Of a stretch of 64,000 nucleotides of DNA, positions 25,185 to 33,677 are shown one piece after another (position 1 is the first letter of the stretch; each line of letters starts with the position of its first letter). Below the pieces are notes generated by a model that had not been told where the DNA came from, did no database searches, and saw only the letters and a program-made list of their open reading frames with translations. This DNA is from Acinetobacter parvus DSM 16617 = CIP 108168. Lineage in GTDB: Bacteria; Pseudomonadota; Gammaproteobacteria; Pseudomonadales; Moraxellaceae. The translations under genes and the position numbers were made by a program. Location: the NCBI RefSeq assembly GCF_000368025.1, contig NZ_KB849212.1:510627-574626 (forward strand), read 5' to 3'.

Positions 25185-25493
25185 ATGAAGAAACTACTTC
25201 TCAGTTTATTATTCTTATGCAGTCCAGTCATGGCTGCACAAACAACATGGTATGCAGGCTCGACTTATAAGGGTACTGTGACTGTCCCTATTGAAAATGG
25301 GCCAAATGTGGTCTGGAAGTGTAATGGTAAAGTTTGTAGCATGTCTGGGCCCTGGGGCAATGACCTGTCTCTGGACTCCTGTCAAAATCTGGTTTTGCGT
25401 ATTGGCAAGATTAGCTATTATAAAAATTCAGTGGGAGCAAGCTGGACAGCGCATTCGTCCCAATTAGCCCAATGCAATCAGGTTGTACGTTAA
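25185..25493 (+). CDS. Small secreted cysteine-containing protein of unknown function
   Basis: A 102-residue precursor with a clear signal peptide (MKKLLLSLLFLCSPVMAA, cleavage after AA). The mature part is about 84 residues and contains four cysteines (CNGKVC near 49-54, then two more), which could form two disulfides in the periplasm. ATG 25185 was chosen because AAGGA lies 8 bases upstream; an upstream ATG at 25161 has no such site and blurs the signal peptide. I do not recognise the family. It sits between two identical tRNA-Asn genes with its own spacing, which raises the possibility of arrival or loss by tRNA recombination, although its composition is like that of its neighbours. Confidence 0.7.
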   Translation: MKKLLLSLLFLCSPVMAAQTTWYAGSTYKGTVTVPIENGPNVVWKCNGKVCSMSGPWGNDLSLDSCQNLVLRIGKISYYKNSVGASWTAHSSQLAQCNQVVR

Positions 25494-25541
25494 TATAGCG
25501 ATTTTAAGCACTTAACAGTTTATTATTTACACTGATTTTAC

Positions 25542-25570
25542 TTGACTATAAACGTCTTGCCCCCTAAAAT
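25542..25570 (+). promoter_or_regulatory. Sigma-70 promoter of the second tRNA-Asn gene
   Basis: TTGACT (25542-25547) and TAAAAT (25565-25570) are separated by 17 bases, mirroring the first copy while the bases between differ. Both copies are therefore probably expressed. Confidence 0.8.
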
Positions 25571-25576
25571 TCACTC

Positions 25577-25677
25577 CAGATTCTCCCATAGCTCAGTCGG
25601 TAGAGCGACGGACTGTTAATCCGCAGGTCCCTGGTTCGAGCCCAGGTGGGAGAGCCAAAATTCTAAAAAGCCCTGAT
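25577..25677 (+). repeat. 101-bp direct repeat, unit 2 (tRNA-Asn cassette)
   Basis: The second copy of the unit at 24931-25031. Identity stops abruptly on both sides; the terminator loops and promoter spacers differ. Confidence 0.95.
25582..25657 (+). tRNA. tRNA-Asn (anticodon GTT), copy 2
   Basis: Identical base for base to copy 1 (24936-25011), with acceptor stem, GTT anticodon, T arm and CCA all intact. It has its own promoter and terminator. Confidence 0.97.
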
Positions 25678-25696
25678 CAATAATCAGGGCTTTTTT
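25667..25696 (+). terminator. Terminator of tRNA-Asn copy 2
   Basis: AAAAGCCCTGAT pairs with ATCAGGGCTTTT around a 5-base loop, with a T-run. Confidence 0.9.
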
Positions 25697-25742
25697 ATAT
25701 TAAGCACAATGCATACCTTTTAAAATATATGGTCTTATCATA

Positions 25743-26296
25743 ATGCGTCTTATATCGCCAGAAACTGCACCAAAATTTCAACTTATAGATAGCCATGGCA
25801 GAGTAGTTCGACTAGACTCAGGTAAACGCACTTTACTTGCATTTTTTCGTGATACAAACTGTCCTTTTTGTAATTTTAGAATTTTCCAATTAACACAACA
25901 TTATAAAAAACTTTCGGATCAAGGCTTAGAAATCATTGCATTTTTTCATCAACACGTGAAGAAGTCAATGAATTTGTAAGAAAACGCCCTCGCCCTTTTA
26001 CGATCGTCGCCGATCCTGAAAATATCGCCTATCAAGCTTATGGTATTGAACGATCAATGGCACGCTCTACTTATAGCGTTTTTCGACATTTCGTCTCATG
26101 GGTTTTAGGCATCAAAATAATTGGGGCTGAGGGTTTAAAAAAGAATCTACAAAATCCAAGTGATATTATGCCAGCAGATTTTTTAATTGATGAGCAAGGT
26201 TATATTATTGAAACATATTACGGTTCTGATGCTAGCGACCACATTCCATTTGAAAATATTTATAAATTTTTAAATGCTGATCAGAACCCTAAGTAG
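25743..26296 (+). pseudogene. Peroxiredoxin-like (AhpC/TSA, thioredoxin-fold) protein broken by a -1 frameshift in a T-run
   Basis: The first frame (25743-25979) encodes a thioredoxin-fold start with the active-site motif NCPFCN near residues 40-45, then derails. Coding resumes in another frame up to the stop at 26294-26296, giving EEVNEFVRKRPRPFTIVADP and a C-terminal YIIETYYGSDASDHIPFENI. Adding one T to the six-T run at 25941-25946 restores a continuous protein (AFFSSTREEVNEF) of about 184 residues. Family members reduce peroxides or act as bacterioferritin-comigratory-like redox proteins. The downstream part is undamaged, so this is recent decay, slip-strand switching or a sequencing error. 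The ATG at 25743 has a weak ribosome-binding site. Confidence 0.8.
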
Positions 26297-26341
26297 TCTA
26301 CAACACCTCGTGTTTAATTGATTTATGCAAAAATGGTGTGT

Positions 26342-26989
26342 TTAGCGACTAGGCACACCGCTATGGAAACGGAACGTATCATCTGGCGTTAAAATTAGAT
26401 TCTTTTCCACTTCACGGATATGTTCAATCCGCTGCTGAATATTTTCTTCTGGATCTTTCAGTTTGGCAGTTTTTGCAACATCCAAGGCCAGTGCCAGATA
26501 ATCCTCAAAATGACGAGATTCCGATTTAAGCAAGTAACGATAGTAACGCCCCAGCTCATCGTCTACAACAGGTGCCAGCGCATAAAAACGTTCACACGAG
26601 CGTGCTTCCACAAATGCGCCAATAATCATGACATCAATCAATGCTTCAGGTTCATAAGTACGGATTTCTTTACGTAATCCACCTGCATAGCGCCCTGCAC
26701 TCAATCCCTTCCACTCTTGACCACGTTTGTTCATGAACTCCAAAACCTGCTCATAATGCAGCATTTCTTCACGTACCAATTGCGCCAATTTCACTTGTAA
26801 GTCGGTAAAAAAGCTATAGCGAAACATCAGGTTCATGGCTGTACTTGCCGCTTTCTTTTCACAATTGGCATGATCTTGCATTAAGATGTCCAGATTATTA
26901 ATGGCCTCATCCAACCATGCCTGAGGAGTGGAACAACCTAAGAATGCAATGACAGGTTGCATTAACTCATCATAATTTACACTACTCAT
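26342..26989 (-). CDS. miaE: tRNA-(ms2io6A37)-hydroxylase MiaE
   Basis: A 215-residue ferritin-like di-iron monooxygenase that hydroxylates the isopentenyl group of ms2i6A37 in tRNA. Metal-site carboxylates and histidines are seen in VREEMLHYEQV near 88-98 and in the second helix pair around ESRHFEDY near 155-162. Length fits MiaE-like proteins (about 200-270). It is the last gene of the lepA-to-miaE minus-strand cluster, 4 bases after pdxJ. Its substrate requires MiaA and MiaB, which are not in the window. Confidence 0.88.
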   Translation of the reverse strand: MSSVNYDELMQPVIAFLGCSTPQAWLDEAINNLDILMQDHANCEKKAASTAMNLMFRYSFFTDLQVKLAQLVREEMLHYEQVLEFMNKRGQEWKGLSAGRYAGGLRKEIRTYEPEALIDVMIIGAFVEARSCERFYALAPVVDDELGRYYRYLLKSESRHFEDYLALALDVAKTAKLKDPEENIQQRIEHIREVEKNLILTPDDTFRFHSGVPSR

Positions 26990-26993
26990 CGAT

Positions 26994-27722
26994 TTATCTC
27001 GCAGCAGCCTGAATCGCTGCTTTCATCTCTTTTACGGCTTGAGCCAGACCAACGAATATACTATCGGCAATAATCGAATGACCAATATTAAGCTCATTAA
27101 TTTGTGGAATTGCAGCAATAGCAGCAACATTATTTAAGTTTAAACCATGCCCAGCATTCACAACCAAACCTTTTGCCGCTGCATATTCAGCACCTTTGAT
27201 AATACGAGTTAATTCAGCTTGTTGCTGCTCATCTGTCTCGGCATCAGCATAAGCACCCGTATGGATTTCAATGGTTGGTGCGCCACAGGCAACCGCCGCA
27301 TCAATCTGTGCAAGATCAGCATCGATAAACAAAGATACATCACTGCCAATCGCTTTCAGTGCTTCAGTTGCCGCCTTCACTTTTTCAAAATGACCTACAA
27401 CATCCAGGCCACCCTCTGTAGTCACTTCCTGACGACGTTCAGGAACAAAACAGACATGCTGAGGCTGGATTTCCTTGGCAAACGCAACCATTTCATCCGT
27501 CACTGCCAATTCAAGATTCATACGTGTTTTTAATAACGGACGCATACGGCGAACATCATCATCCTGTATATGGCGGCGATCTTCGCGCAAATGGAGGGTA
27601 ATCCCCTCTGCACCCGCTTGCTCACAAACCAAAGCAGCCTGAACAGGATCAGGGTAAGTTGTACCACGTGCTTGTCTTAATGTCGCAACATGATCAATGT
27701 TTACACCTAAGATTGCAGCCAT
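26994..27722 (-). CDS. pdxJ: Pyridoxine 5'-phosphate synthase
   Basis: A 242-residue TIM-barrel enzyme that condenses 1-deoxyxylulose 5-phosphate with aminoacetone phosphate in vitamin B6 synthesis. The N-terminus LGVNIDHVATLRQARGT is nearly invariant in PdxJ, and the GITLHLREDRRHI segment carries active-site residues. The C-terminal LNIGHSIIADSIFVGL closes the barrel phosphate site. Length matches E. coli (243). It lies downstream of recO as in many gammaproteobacteria, with a gap of about 54 bases, and upstream of miaE. Confidence 0.96.
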   Translation of the reverse strand: MAAILGVNIDHVATLRQARGTTYPDPVQAALVCEQAGAEGITLHLREDRRHIQDDDVRRMRPLLKTRMNLELAVTDEMVAFAKEIQPQHVCFVPERRQEVTTEGGLDVVGHFEKVKAATEALKAIGSDVSLFIDADLAQIDAAVACGAPTIEIHTGAYADAETDEQQQAELTRIIKGAEYAAAKGLVVNAGHGLNLNNVAAIAAIPQINELNIGHSIIADSIFVGLAQAVKEMKAAIQAAAR

Positions 27723-27776
27723 AAAAATATCCTATCGGTTTAGCCCTGAATCATTATTTTCAATACATCAGGAATA

Positions 27777-28484
27777 TCAAGTTTGTGTACTTTGAATCCA
27801 AAGTTGACGGCTTTTCAGCGGTCGATCACCCAACAAGGAGCTAATCATTTGACGGTATAGTTTACCCAATAATTGCAACTGTTCGTGAGAAAAATCCTGA
27901 CCATCTTCATAACTTTGCATGGATGTAATCAATGCACCCTCAAGTGTTGAACGTGAGGCTCGTGAAACTGGCAGAAAGCCATCATTGAGCTGAAATTGAT
28001 ACTGTTGGAATGGCGAAATTTCCTGCTGGTTTGCATCTACTGAAAAATCAATCGCATAGCCCAACTCCTGCAATAATACATGTTCAAACTGGCGTAAAAT
28101 CTGTCGCAGGAATAAAGAGGCTTGTTTATGCGATGCCAATTGCTGTAATTGCAATAAGGTCAGTTGGTATTGTTCAAATGTCTGTGGCATCGCCTCTTCA
28201 AGCGGACATAAACGCAACACGATCTCATTTAAATAGAAACCAGCAAAAAATGCGTCACCATGAAAAAACACAGGTTGATTCAGAATTTCCAGTTTTGTAA
28301 AGTTTTTGAGTTCAGATTTGCCAGTGGCTTGCAGACGAATTGGCTGATATTGCGGCGGTGGGGTCTGTCTTAGAATCCCATCCACCCGCCCATATTCTTG
28401 TGTAAATAAATGCACAATATGGCTTTTTTCACGATATTTACGATGATGAATCAAATAGCCATGCAGGACTTCATTACGCATCAT
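27777..28484 (-). CDS. recO: DNA repair protein RecO
   Basis: A 235-residue protein of the RecFOR pathway. The N-terminal OB-fold (about 1-80) has the LIHHRKYREKSHIVHLFTQE region and GRVDGILRQ, followed by helical segments with leucines. The zinc-finger cysteines found in some RecO proteins are not obvious, as is common in gammaproteobacteria. RecO loads RecA onto SSB-coated single-stranded DNA at gaps. It sits between era and pdxJ, its conserved place. A tandem ATG at the start leaves a one-residue ambiguity. Confidence 0.92.
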   Translation of the reverse strand: MMRNEVLHGYLIHHRKYREKSHIVHLFTQEYGRVDGILRQTPPPQYQPIRLQATGKSELKNFTKLEILNQPVFFHGDAFFAGFYLNEIVLRLCPLEEAMPQTFEQYQLTLLQLQQLASHKQASLFLRQILRQFEHVLLQELGYAIDFSVDANQQEISPFQQYQFQLNDGFLPVSRASRSTLEGALITSMQSYEDGQDFSHEQLQLLGKLYRQMISSLLGDRPLKSRQLWIQSTQT

Positions 28485-28493
28485 AAAGCGAGA

Positions 28494-28691
28494 CTAGTCC
28501 TTCTTTTTCTCATCCTTTTCTTCATCATCGCCATCAGGAATAACTGCACCAGCCACAGCAGCAGTCCCCTTAACAACACCTTTGGTGGTCTTATAATCAA
28601 CTTTAACAGGTACGGTCACAAGCTTATGAACACAGCCTTGCAACATGAAGATGCATGTTACGATTGCGAGTACACGGATTGTTATTTTCAT
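28494..28691 (-). CDS. Small lipoprotein in the era-recO cluster
   Basis: A 65-residue precursor with a signal peptide and lipobox (MLQGC, Cys20). The mature tail is basic near the start, has a small glycine/alanine stretch and ends in an acidic Lys/Asp/Glu tail (DGDDEEKDEKKKD). ATG 28691 was chosen because a GGAAACAGG site precedes it; an upstream ATG at 28703 would add four residues. It resembles small Acinetobacter lipoproteins found at this position between era and recO. The function is unknown. It would be lipid-anchored in the outer or inner membrane. Confidence 0.72.
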   Translation of the reverse strand: MKITIRVLAIVTCIFMLQGCVHKLVTVPVKVDYKTTKGVVKGTAAVAGAVIPDGDDEEKDEKKKD

Positions 28692-28717
28692 ACCTGTTTC
28701 CATTGTCTTAAAACCTG

Positions 28718-29743
28718 TTAAATATCGCTATAACCCAAGCTTTTTAACGCACGCTCATCATCAGACCAACCACCTTTGACTTTCACCCAAAGCGTTAGCA
28801 TAATTTTTTGCTCAAACATTTTTTCCATATCTGTACGTGCATCCATGCCAATGCTTTTCAGCTTCGCACCTTTATCACCAATCACAATCGCTTTTTGGCC
28901 TTGGCGTTCCACAAAAATGGTCGCATCAATATACGTACATGGCGGCTTTAAACGACCTGTTTTTTCATTTACGGCTGCTTCTTCAGTTTTAAATGATTCA
29001 ATTTGAACCGTTAAATCATATGGCAGCTCTTCACCTAACTGACGCATAATTTTCTCACGAATGATCTCACTCGCAAGGAAACGCTCAGAACGATCAGTAA
29101 TTTGATCTAATGAATACAATGGTGGTTGATATGGCAGATACTTCTCGATGGTATCTCGCAAATGATCGAGATTTGCACCACGCAATGCTGAAACCGGAAC
29201 AATTTCAGCAAAATTCATGAGCTTGGCACGCTCTCGAATCAGTGGTAAAGCCTCATTTTTATTTTCAAATGTATCAAGTTTATTGATCACTAGAATCACT
29301 GGCATATCGGCATTTTTAAGTTTTTCCAAAACCAATTCATCGTTTTGCGTCCACTTTTGTGCATCCACCACAAATAAAACCAGATTCACATCACGCAAAG
29401 CAGAGTGTGCCGCACGATTCATCATCTTATTGATGGCACGTACTTCTTTTTTATGCATCCCAGGAGTATCTACAAATACCGCCTGTGACTTCTCACGCGA
29501 GTCAATACCCACAATCTTGTGGCGTGTGGTTTGTGGCTTACGTGAAGTAATAGATAGTTTTTGACCCAAGATGTGGTTCATCAAAGTCGATTTTCCTACA
29601 TTTGGACGACCAACAATAGCCACAAAACCGCTTTTGAAATCTGAGGGAATAGTCGTTCCCTGAGAACTAAAAAATTGATCAACTACATTATTGCCATCTT
29701 GCTGTTCAGTTGCTTCTGGCTTATTTTCTTCTGAATGAGACAT
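28718..29743 (-). CDS. era: GTPase Era
   Basis: A 341-residue GTPase that binds 16S rRNA and helps assemble the 30S subunit. The GTPase motifs are G1 GRPNVGKST (45-53), G3 DTPGMH and G4 NKLD. The C-terminal KH domain has VIGDKGAKLKSIG. About 40 extra N-terminal residues, polar and Gln/Glu-rich, precede the GTPase core compared with E. coli Era (301). It follows rnc after 4 bases, which fits translational coupling and the classical rnc-era pair. Confidence 0.96.
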   Translation of the reverse strand: MSHSEENKPEATEQQDGNNVVDQFFSSQGTTIPSDFKSGFVAIVGRPNVGKSTLMNHILGQKLSITSRKPQTTRHKIVGIDSREKSQAVFVDTPGMHKKEVRAINKMMNRAAHSALRDVNLVLFVVDAQKWTQNDELVLEKLKNADMPVILVINKLDTFENKNEALPLIRERAKLMNFAEIVPVSALRGANLDHLRDTIEKYLPYQPPLYSLDQITDRSERFLASEIIREKIMRQLGEELPYDLTVQIESFKTEEAAVNEKTGRLKPPCTYIDATIFVERQGQKAIVIGDKGAKLKSIGMDARTDMEKMFEQKIMLTLWVKVKGGWSDDERALKSLGYSDI

Positions 29744-29747
29744 CAGG

Positions 29748-30455
29748 TTATTGCTCCAATAATTTTAAAATCTCTGCCGCTGCCGTTTGTTCGGCAAAAC
29801 GACGACTTGAGCCCTCGCCTATAATTTTTGGCAGTCCCGCTACATCACATTCCACTTTGAAATGTTGATTAGGGGCATCACCCTGAATATCTACAACCTC
29901 GTAAACTGGGAGAGGTTTTTTACGTGCTTGTAAATACTCTTGCAAACGTGATTTCGGGTCTTTCAGTTGATCTGTCGGTTCAATATAATCCAGATAAGGC
30001 TCATACCATTTTAGCACAATGCGTTCCAACAGGTTGAGATCATTGCTGTCCAAATAAATGGCACCAATAATTGCTTCAACTGTATCAGCCAGAATTGACT
30101 CTCGGTGATGTCCACCCGATTTTAACTCGCCTGTGCTTAAAATTAATGACCGACTCAATTGTAAGTCATTTGCAATTTTCCCCAATGCTTCCTGTCGAAC
30201 CAAAGTCGCACGCATCCGCGTTAAGCGACCTTCATTTTCAAGTGGGTAGGTATGGTAAAGATAATTGGCAACAATCATCCCTAATAATGAATCGCCTAGA
30301 AATTCCAGGCGTTCATAATTGTGCTTTTGACTCACAGAACGATGGGTCAATGCCAGTTTTAACAAATCAAGGTGTTTAAACTGGTGACCAATTCGCCCTT
30401 GCAGACGTGCATCATTGAGCTTGTTTGGCAGATTTTTGGTCAAAAGTCTTCTCAA
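29748..30455 (-). CDS. rnc: Ribonuclease III
   Basis: A 235-residue double-stranded-RNA endonuclease. The catalytic signature ERLEFLGDSL (48-57) and the second acidic cluster DTVEAIIG (about 122-129) form the active site. A dsRNA-binding domain fills the C-terminal 75 residues, with QEYLQARKKPLPVYEV and the RRFAEQTAAAEILKLLEQ helix. The start is uncertain: ATG 30455 overlaps the upstream gene by 44 bases, and TTG 30443 would drop four residues and match the usual MTK N-terminus. RNase III processes rRNA and many mRNAs, and often cuts its own leader. Confidence 0.95.
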   Translation of the reverse strand: MRRLLTKNLPNKLNDARLQGRIGHQFKHLDLLKLALTHRSVSQKHNYERLEFLGDSLLGMIVANYLYHTYPLENEGRLTRMRATLVRQEALGKIANDLQLSRSLILSTGELKSGGHHRESILADTVEAIIGAIYLDSNDLNLLERIVLKWYEPYLDYIEPTDQLKDPKSRLQEYLQARKKPLPVYEVVDIQGDAPNQHFKVECDVAGLPKIIGEGSSRRFAEQTAAAEILKLLEQ

Positions 30456-30789
30456 AGGTCATCACTAAACTAATATTCAGCATGAAAGGCTTACGCACTT
30501 CATACTTTTTCTTAACAATTAAATCATCTTTATAAGTAACCTGTGCAACATCCTTGAAACGAAGATCCCGAACCCCATTCATATCCAGACGCTGATCCAT
30601 CTGAGCTGCGAACTTAGTTGGTGTAATATTCTCAGGACTATCCTTTAATAGACCTTCAATTTGAGAATCTATAATTCGATCATCCCAATATGCTGGCCAG
30701 ATTGCGATTGATGCCTTTACAGCAATCGCAAATAGAACCACCCCAAATAAAATTGCAATATACGAAGCGCCTTGTTGAGATTTACGCAT
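30412..30789 (-). CDS. DUF4845 membrane-associated protein
   Basis: A 125-residue protein with one N-terminal hydrophobic segment (about 9-30: YIAILFGVVLFAIAVKASIAI) after a short basic start, so it is probably inner-membrane anchored with the rest outside. It matches the DUF4845 type that lies between lepB and rnc in gammaproteobacteria. The function is unknown; the location suggests some link to signal peptidase or translation. The 3' end overlaps the rnc start, so translation is probably coupled. Confidence 0.8.
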   Translation of the reverse strand: MRKSQQGASYIAILFGVVLFAIAVKASIAIWPAYWDDRIIDSQIEGLLKDSPENITPTKFAAQMDQRLDMNGVRDLRFKDVAQVTYKDDLIVKKKYEVRKPFMLNISLVMTFEKTFDQKSAKQAQ

Positions 30790-30817
30790 CTGTAGTATGT
30801 CCTATACGTTTTATTTA

Positions 30818-31681
30818 TTAGTCAATCTTACCATTTCGGCTGAAACTTGGAAGATTGAAACCAGGTTCTTTATGCATCCATACATAAAAAGCACGCCCTG
30901 TTAAATTGGCTTCTGGGACAAAACCCCAAAAACGGCTATCAGCGCTTTGGTCACGGTTATCCCCCATCGCAAAATACTGGCCTTGTGGTACAGTCACTTC
31001 CCAATCCCGTCCATTACTTTTAATAAACACATCATTGGCTTTTGCCACAAATGGCACTAATGCTTCAGCGCCCTTTAACTGAGCAAACTGGAACTGTTCA
31101 GCCAAAGGATTACGCCCATCCAGATAACGGATCAGATGCTGATGCTCACCTAAAGTCTCTTTAAAATAATATACGGTTGGCGTTTCAAGTTGATCCTTTT
31201 CACGTTTAACCTCAGTAGCAACTTTTGCAATTTGCTGACCATTAATGATTAGCTGCCCATCTTTAAACTGAATATGGTCACCAGGCAAACCCACTACACG
31301 CTTGATATAACTAATAGTAGGCTGTGGTGGATAACGGAACACGATGACTTCACCGCGCTTTGGTTCACCAATATTAATTATTTTGGTATTTATAATCGGC
31401 AAACGTACACCGTAATCAAACTTATTCACCAAAATAAAGTCACCTGTTTCCAAGGTAGGCACCATAGAGTCAGATGGGATATTAAATGGCTCATAGAGGA
31501 AAGAACGTAGCACCAACACCACAGCCAATACTGGCCAGAAATCATACGCCCATGTGATCACAAAGTTTTCCTGATCACGTCCCTTATTTGCACGTTGTTT
31601 CAGTACAAACTTGTCAAGCAACCACACGATAAAAAATATCAGTGTGACTGGAACGAGAATCAAATTAAAATCAAAATCCAT
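30818..31681 (-). CDS. lepB: Signal peptidase I
   Basis: A 287-residue inner-membrane leader peptidase that cuts signal peptides of exported proteins. Two N-terminal hydrophobic segments (about 6-24 and 48-62) anchor it, and the catalytic domain is periplasmic. The catalytic serine is S72 in PSDSMVPTL and the general-base lysine is K127 in SYIKRVVGLPGD; the GDNRDQSADSR box follows later. E. coli LepB is longer (324). It sits after lepA at the conserved place, with a 21-base gap. Confidence 0.94.
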   Translation of the reverse strand: MDFDFNLILVPVTLIFFIVWLLDKFVLKQRANKGRDQENFVITWAYDFWPVLAVVLVLRSFLYEPFNIPSDSMVPTLETGDFILVNKFDYGVRLPIINTKIINIGEPKRGEVIVFRYPPQPTISYIKRVVGLPGDHIQFKDGQLIINGQQIAKVATEVKREKDQLETPTVYYFKETLGEHQHLIRYLDGRNPLAEQFQFAQLKGAEALVPFVAKANDVFIKSNGRDWEVTVPQGQYFAMGDNRDQSADSRFWGFVPEANLTGRAFYVWMHKEPGFNLPSFSRNGKID

Positions 31682-31702
31682 GAGCGATTCCTAAGTCTTT
31701 TT

Positions 31703-33520
31703 CTATCGATCAACTTTTAATACAGCCAAGAACGCTTCCTGTGGAATTTCGACACTTCCCACCTGTTTCATGCGTTTCTTACCTTCTTTTTGTTTCGAAA
31801 GCAGTTTCTTCTTACGAGACACGTCACCACCATAACATTTTGCCAAAACGTTCTTACGCATGGCTTTAACGGTAGAACGTGCAATGATTTGCGCACCAAT
31901 AGCTGCCTGAATCGCCACATCATACATTTGGCGGGGAATCAGGTCTTTCATCTTCTCAACCAGTGCGATACCACGATGGCGGGCATCCTGACGGTGACAA
32001 ATCATCGCCAAGGCATCCACCTTTTCGCTATTAATTAACACGTCAACCTTAACCAGAGATGAACTCTCAAAACGGACAAAGTTATAATCCAGTGAAGCAA
32101 AGCCACGAGAACATGATTTCAACTTGTCAAAGAAATCCATAACCACCTCAGCCATTGGAATTTCAAAGGTGATGGATACCTGATTACCCAGGAATTTCAT
32201 ATCTTTTTGCACACCACGACGCTCAATACACAAGGTCATGACATTGCCCAGATATTCCTGTGGCACAAGAATATGACATTCTGCAATCGGCTCACGTAAG
32301 TCTTCAACTGTTGAACCATCTGGCATTTTCGATGGGCTATCGATATAAATAATGTCGCCTTTCTTGGTCAATGCTTCATAAATTACAGTTGGCGCAGAAC
32401 TAATCAGGTCAAGATCATATTCACGTTCCAAACGTTCCTGCACAATTTCCATATGCAGCATCCCCAAGAAGCCGCAACGGAAACCAAAACCTAAAGCATC
32501 AGAGCTTTCTGGTTCAAAGAATAAAGCTGAATCATTAATCTGGAGTTTTTGCAGAGCCTCACGGAATGGCTCGAAATCACTGGCATCAATTGGGAAAAGC
32601 CCAGCATACACCTGTGGCTTCACTTTCTTAAAGCCTGGAAGTATTGCAACATCGGGAGTAGATGAAAGCGTGATGGTATCACCGACTGGTGCACCAAAAA
32701 TATCCTTGATACCCGCAATGACAAAACCAACCTCACCTGCCTCAAGCAAATCAGTTTCAGTATGTTTTGGATTAAACACACCTACCGATGTCACAGGATG
32801 CGTTTGTCCAGTTGATTTCACCAGCATCTTGTCGCCCTTACGGATACGACCCTGTTTAATGCGGACAAGCGAGACAACACCCAAATAGTTGTCAAACCAT
32901 GAGTCAATGATCAACGCCTGCAACGGCGCATCACGGTCACCTTCTGGTGCTGGAATCACATCGACCAGACGCTCTAAAACGCCCTCAACCCCTAAACCTG
33001 TTTTTGCAGAACAGGTTGGCGCATCTGTTGCCTCAATCCCGATAATTTCTTCAATCTCATGGATGACACGCTCAGGTTCAGCCTGAGGTAAATCAATCTT
33101 GTTCAGGATGGGCAATACTTCCAAGCCTTGCTCAATTGCGGTATAACAGTTTGCAACAGATTGAGCCTCAACTCCCTGTGCCGCATCCACGACTAGCAAT
33201 GCACCTTCACATGCAGCCAAGGAACGTGACACTTCATAAGAAAAGTCAACGTGCCCTGGCGTATCAATAAAGTTGAGTTGATATTCCTGACCATTCGGAT
33301 GCGTATAGTACAACGTGACCGACGCAGCCTTAATGGTAATCCCACGTTCACGCTCAAGCTCCATGGAGTCTAGCACCTGAGCCTGCATCTCACGATCCTG
33401 TAAGCCGCCACACATTTGAATGAAACGGTCAGCCAGTGTTGACTTACCGTGGTCAATGTGAGCAATAATCGAGAAATTTCGTATATTTTTGATATCTACG
33501 GATTTTTTAGCTTGCGCCAT
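31703..33520 (-). CDS. lepA: Elongation factor 4 (LepA)
   Basis: A 605-residue translational GTPase that back-translocates or remodels ribosomes and helps 30S biogenesis. The G domain has IAHIDHGKSTLADR (G1), RGITIK (G2), DTPGHVDF (G3) and NKID (G4). The C-terminal LepA-specific domain ends in the basic KKKLLSKQKEGKKRMK stretch. It is the first gene of the minus-strand cluster and its length (E. coli 599) is normal. About 157 bases lie upstream before the thioesterase gene, and these probably hold its promoter. Confidence 0.97.
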   Translation of the reverse strand: MAQAKKSVDIKNIRNFSIIAHIDHGKSTLADRFIQMCGGLQDREMQAQVLDSMELERERGITIKAASVTLYYTHPNGQEYQLNFIDTPGHVDFSYEVSRSLAACEGALLVVDAAQGVEAQSVANCYTAIEQGLEVLPILNKIDLPQAEPERVIHEIEEIIGIEATDAPTCSAKTGLGVEGVLERLVDVIPAPEGDRDAPLQALIIDSWFDNYLGVVSLVRIKQGRIRKGDKMLVKSTGQTHPVTSVGVFNPKHTETDLLEAGEVGFVIAGIKDIFGAPVGDTITLSSTPDVAILPGFKKVKPQVYAGLFPIDASDFEPFREALQKLQINDSALFFEPESSDALGFGFRCGFLGMLHMEIVQERLEREYDLDLISSAPTVIYEALTKKGDIIYIDSPSKMPDGSTVEDLREPIAECHILVPQEYLGNVMTLCIERRGVQKDMKFLGNQVSITFEIPMAEVVMDFFDKLKSCSRGFASLDYNFVRFESSSLVKVDVLINSEKVDALAMICHRQDARHRGIALVEKMKDLIPRQMYDVAIQAAIGAQIIARSTVKAMRKNVLAKCYGGDVSRKKKLLSKQKEGKKRMKQVGSVEIPQEAFLAVLKVDR

Positions 33521-33677
33521 GGGTTACCTTGAGAAAATAGAACGCCTGATACTTTAAAAAAGCAATAGGCCAAAGCGGTTTAACAAAATTGTTGCCGATT
33601 ATAACAGAACAGCTTTTCAAAGTATCCAAAATAATGAGTTTCATTTAAAGGCTTCATGGTTCACGCAACACCTTCAT

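Noticed and set aside
24931..25677. Prophage or integrative element between tRNA repeats
   Set aside because: Only 570 bases and one small gene separate the tRNAs; there is no integrase.
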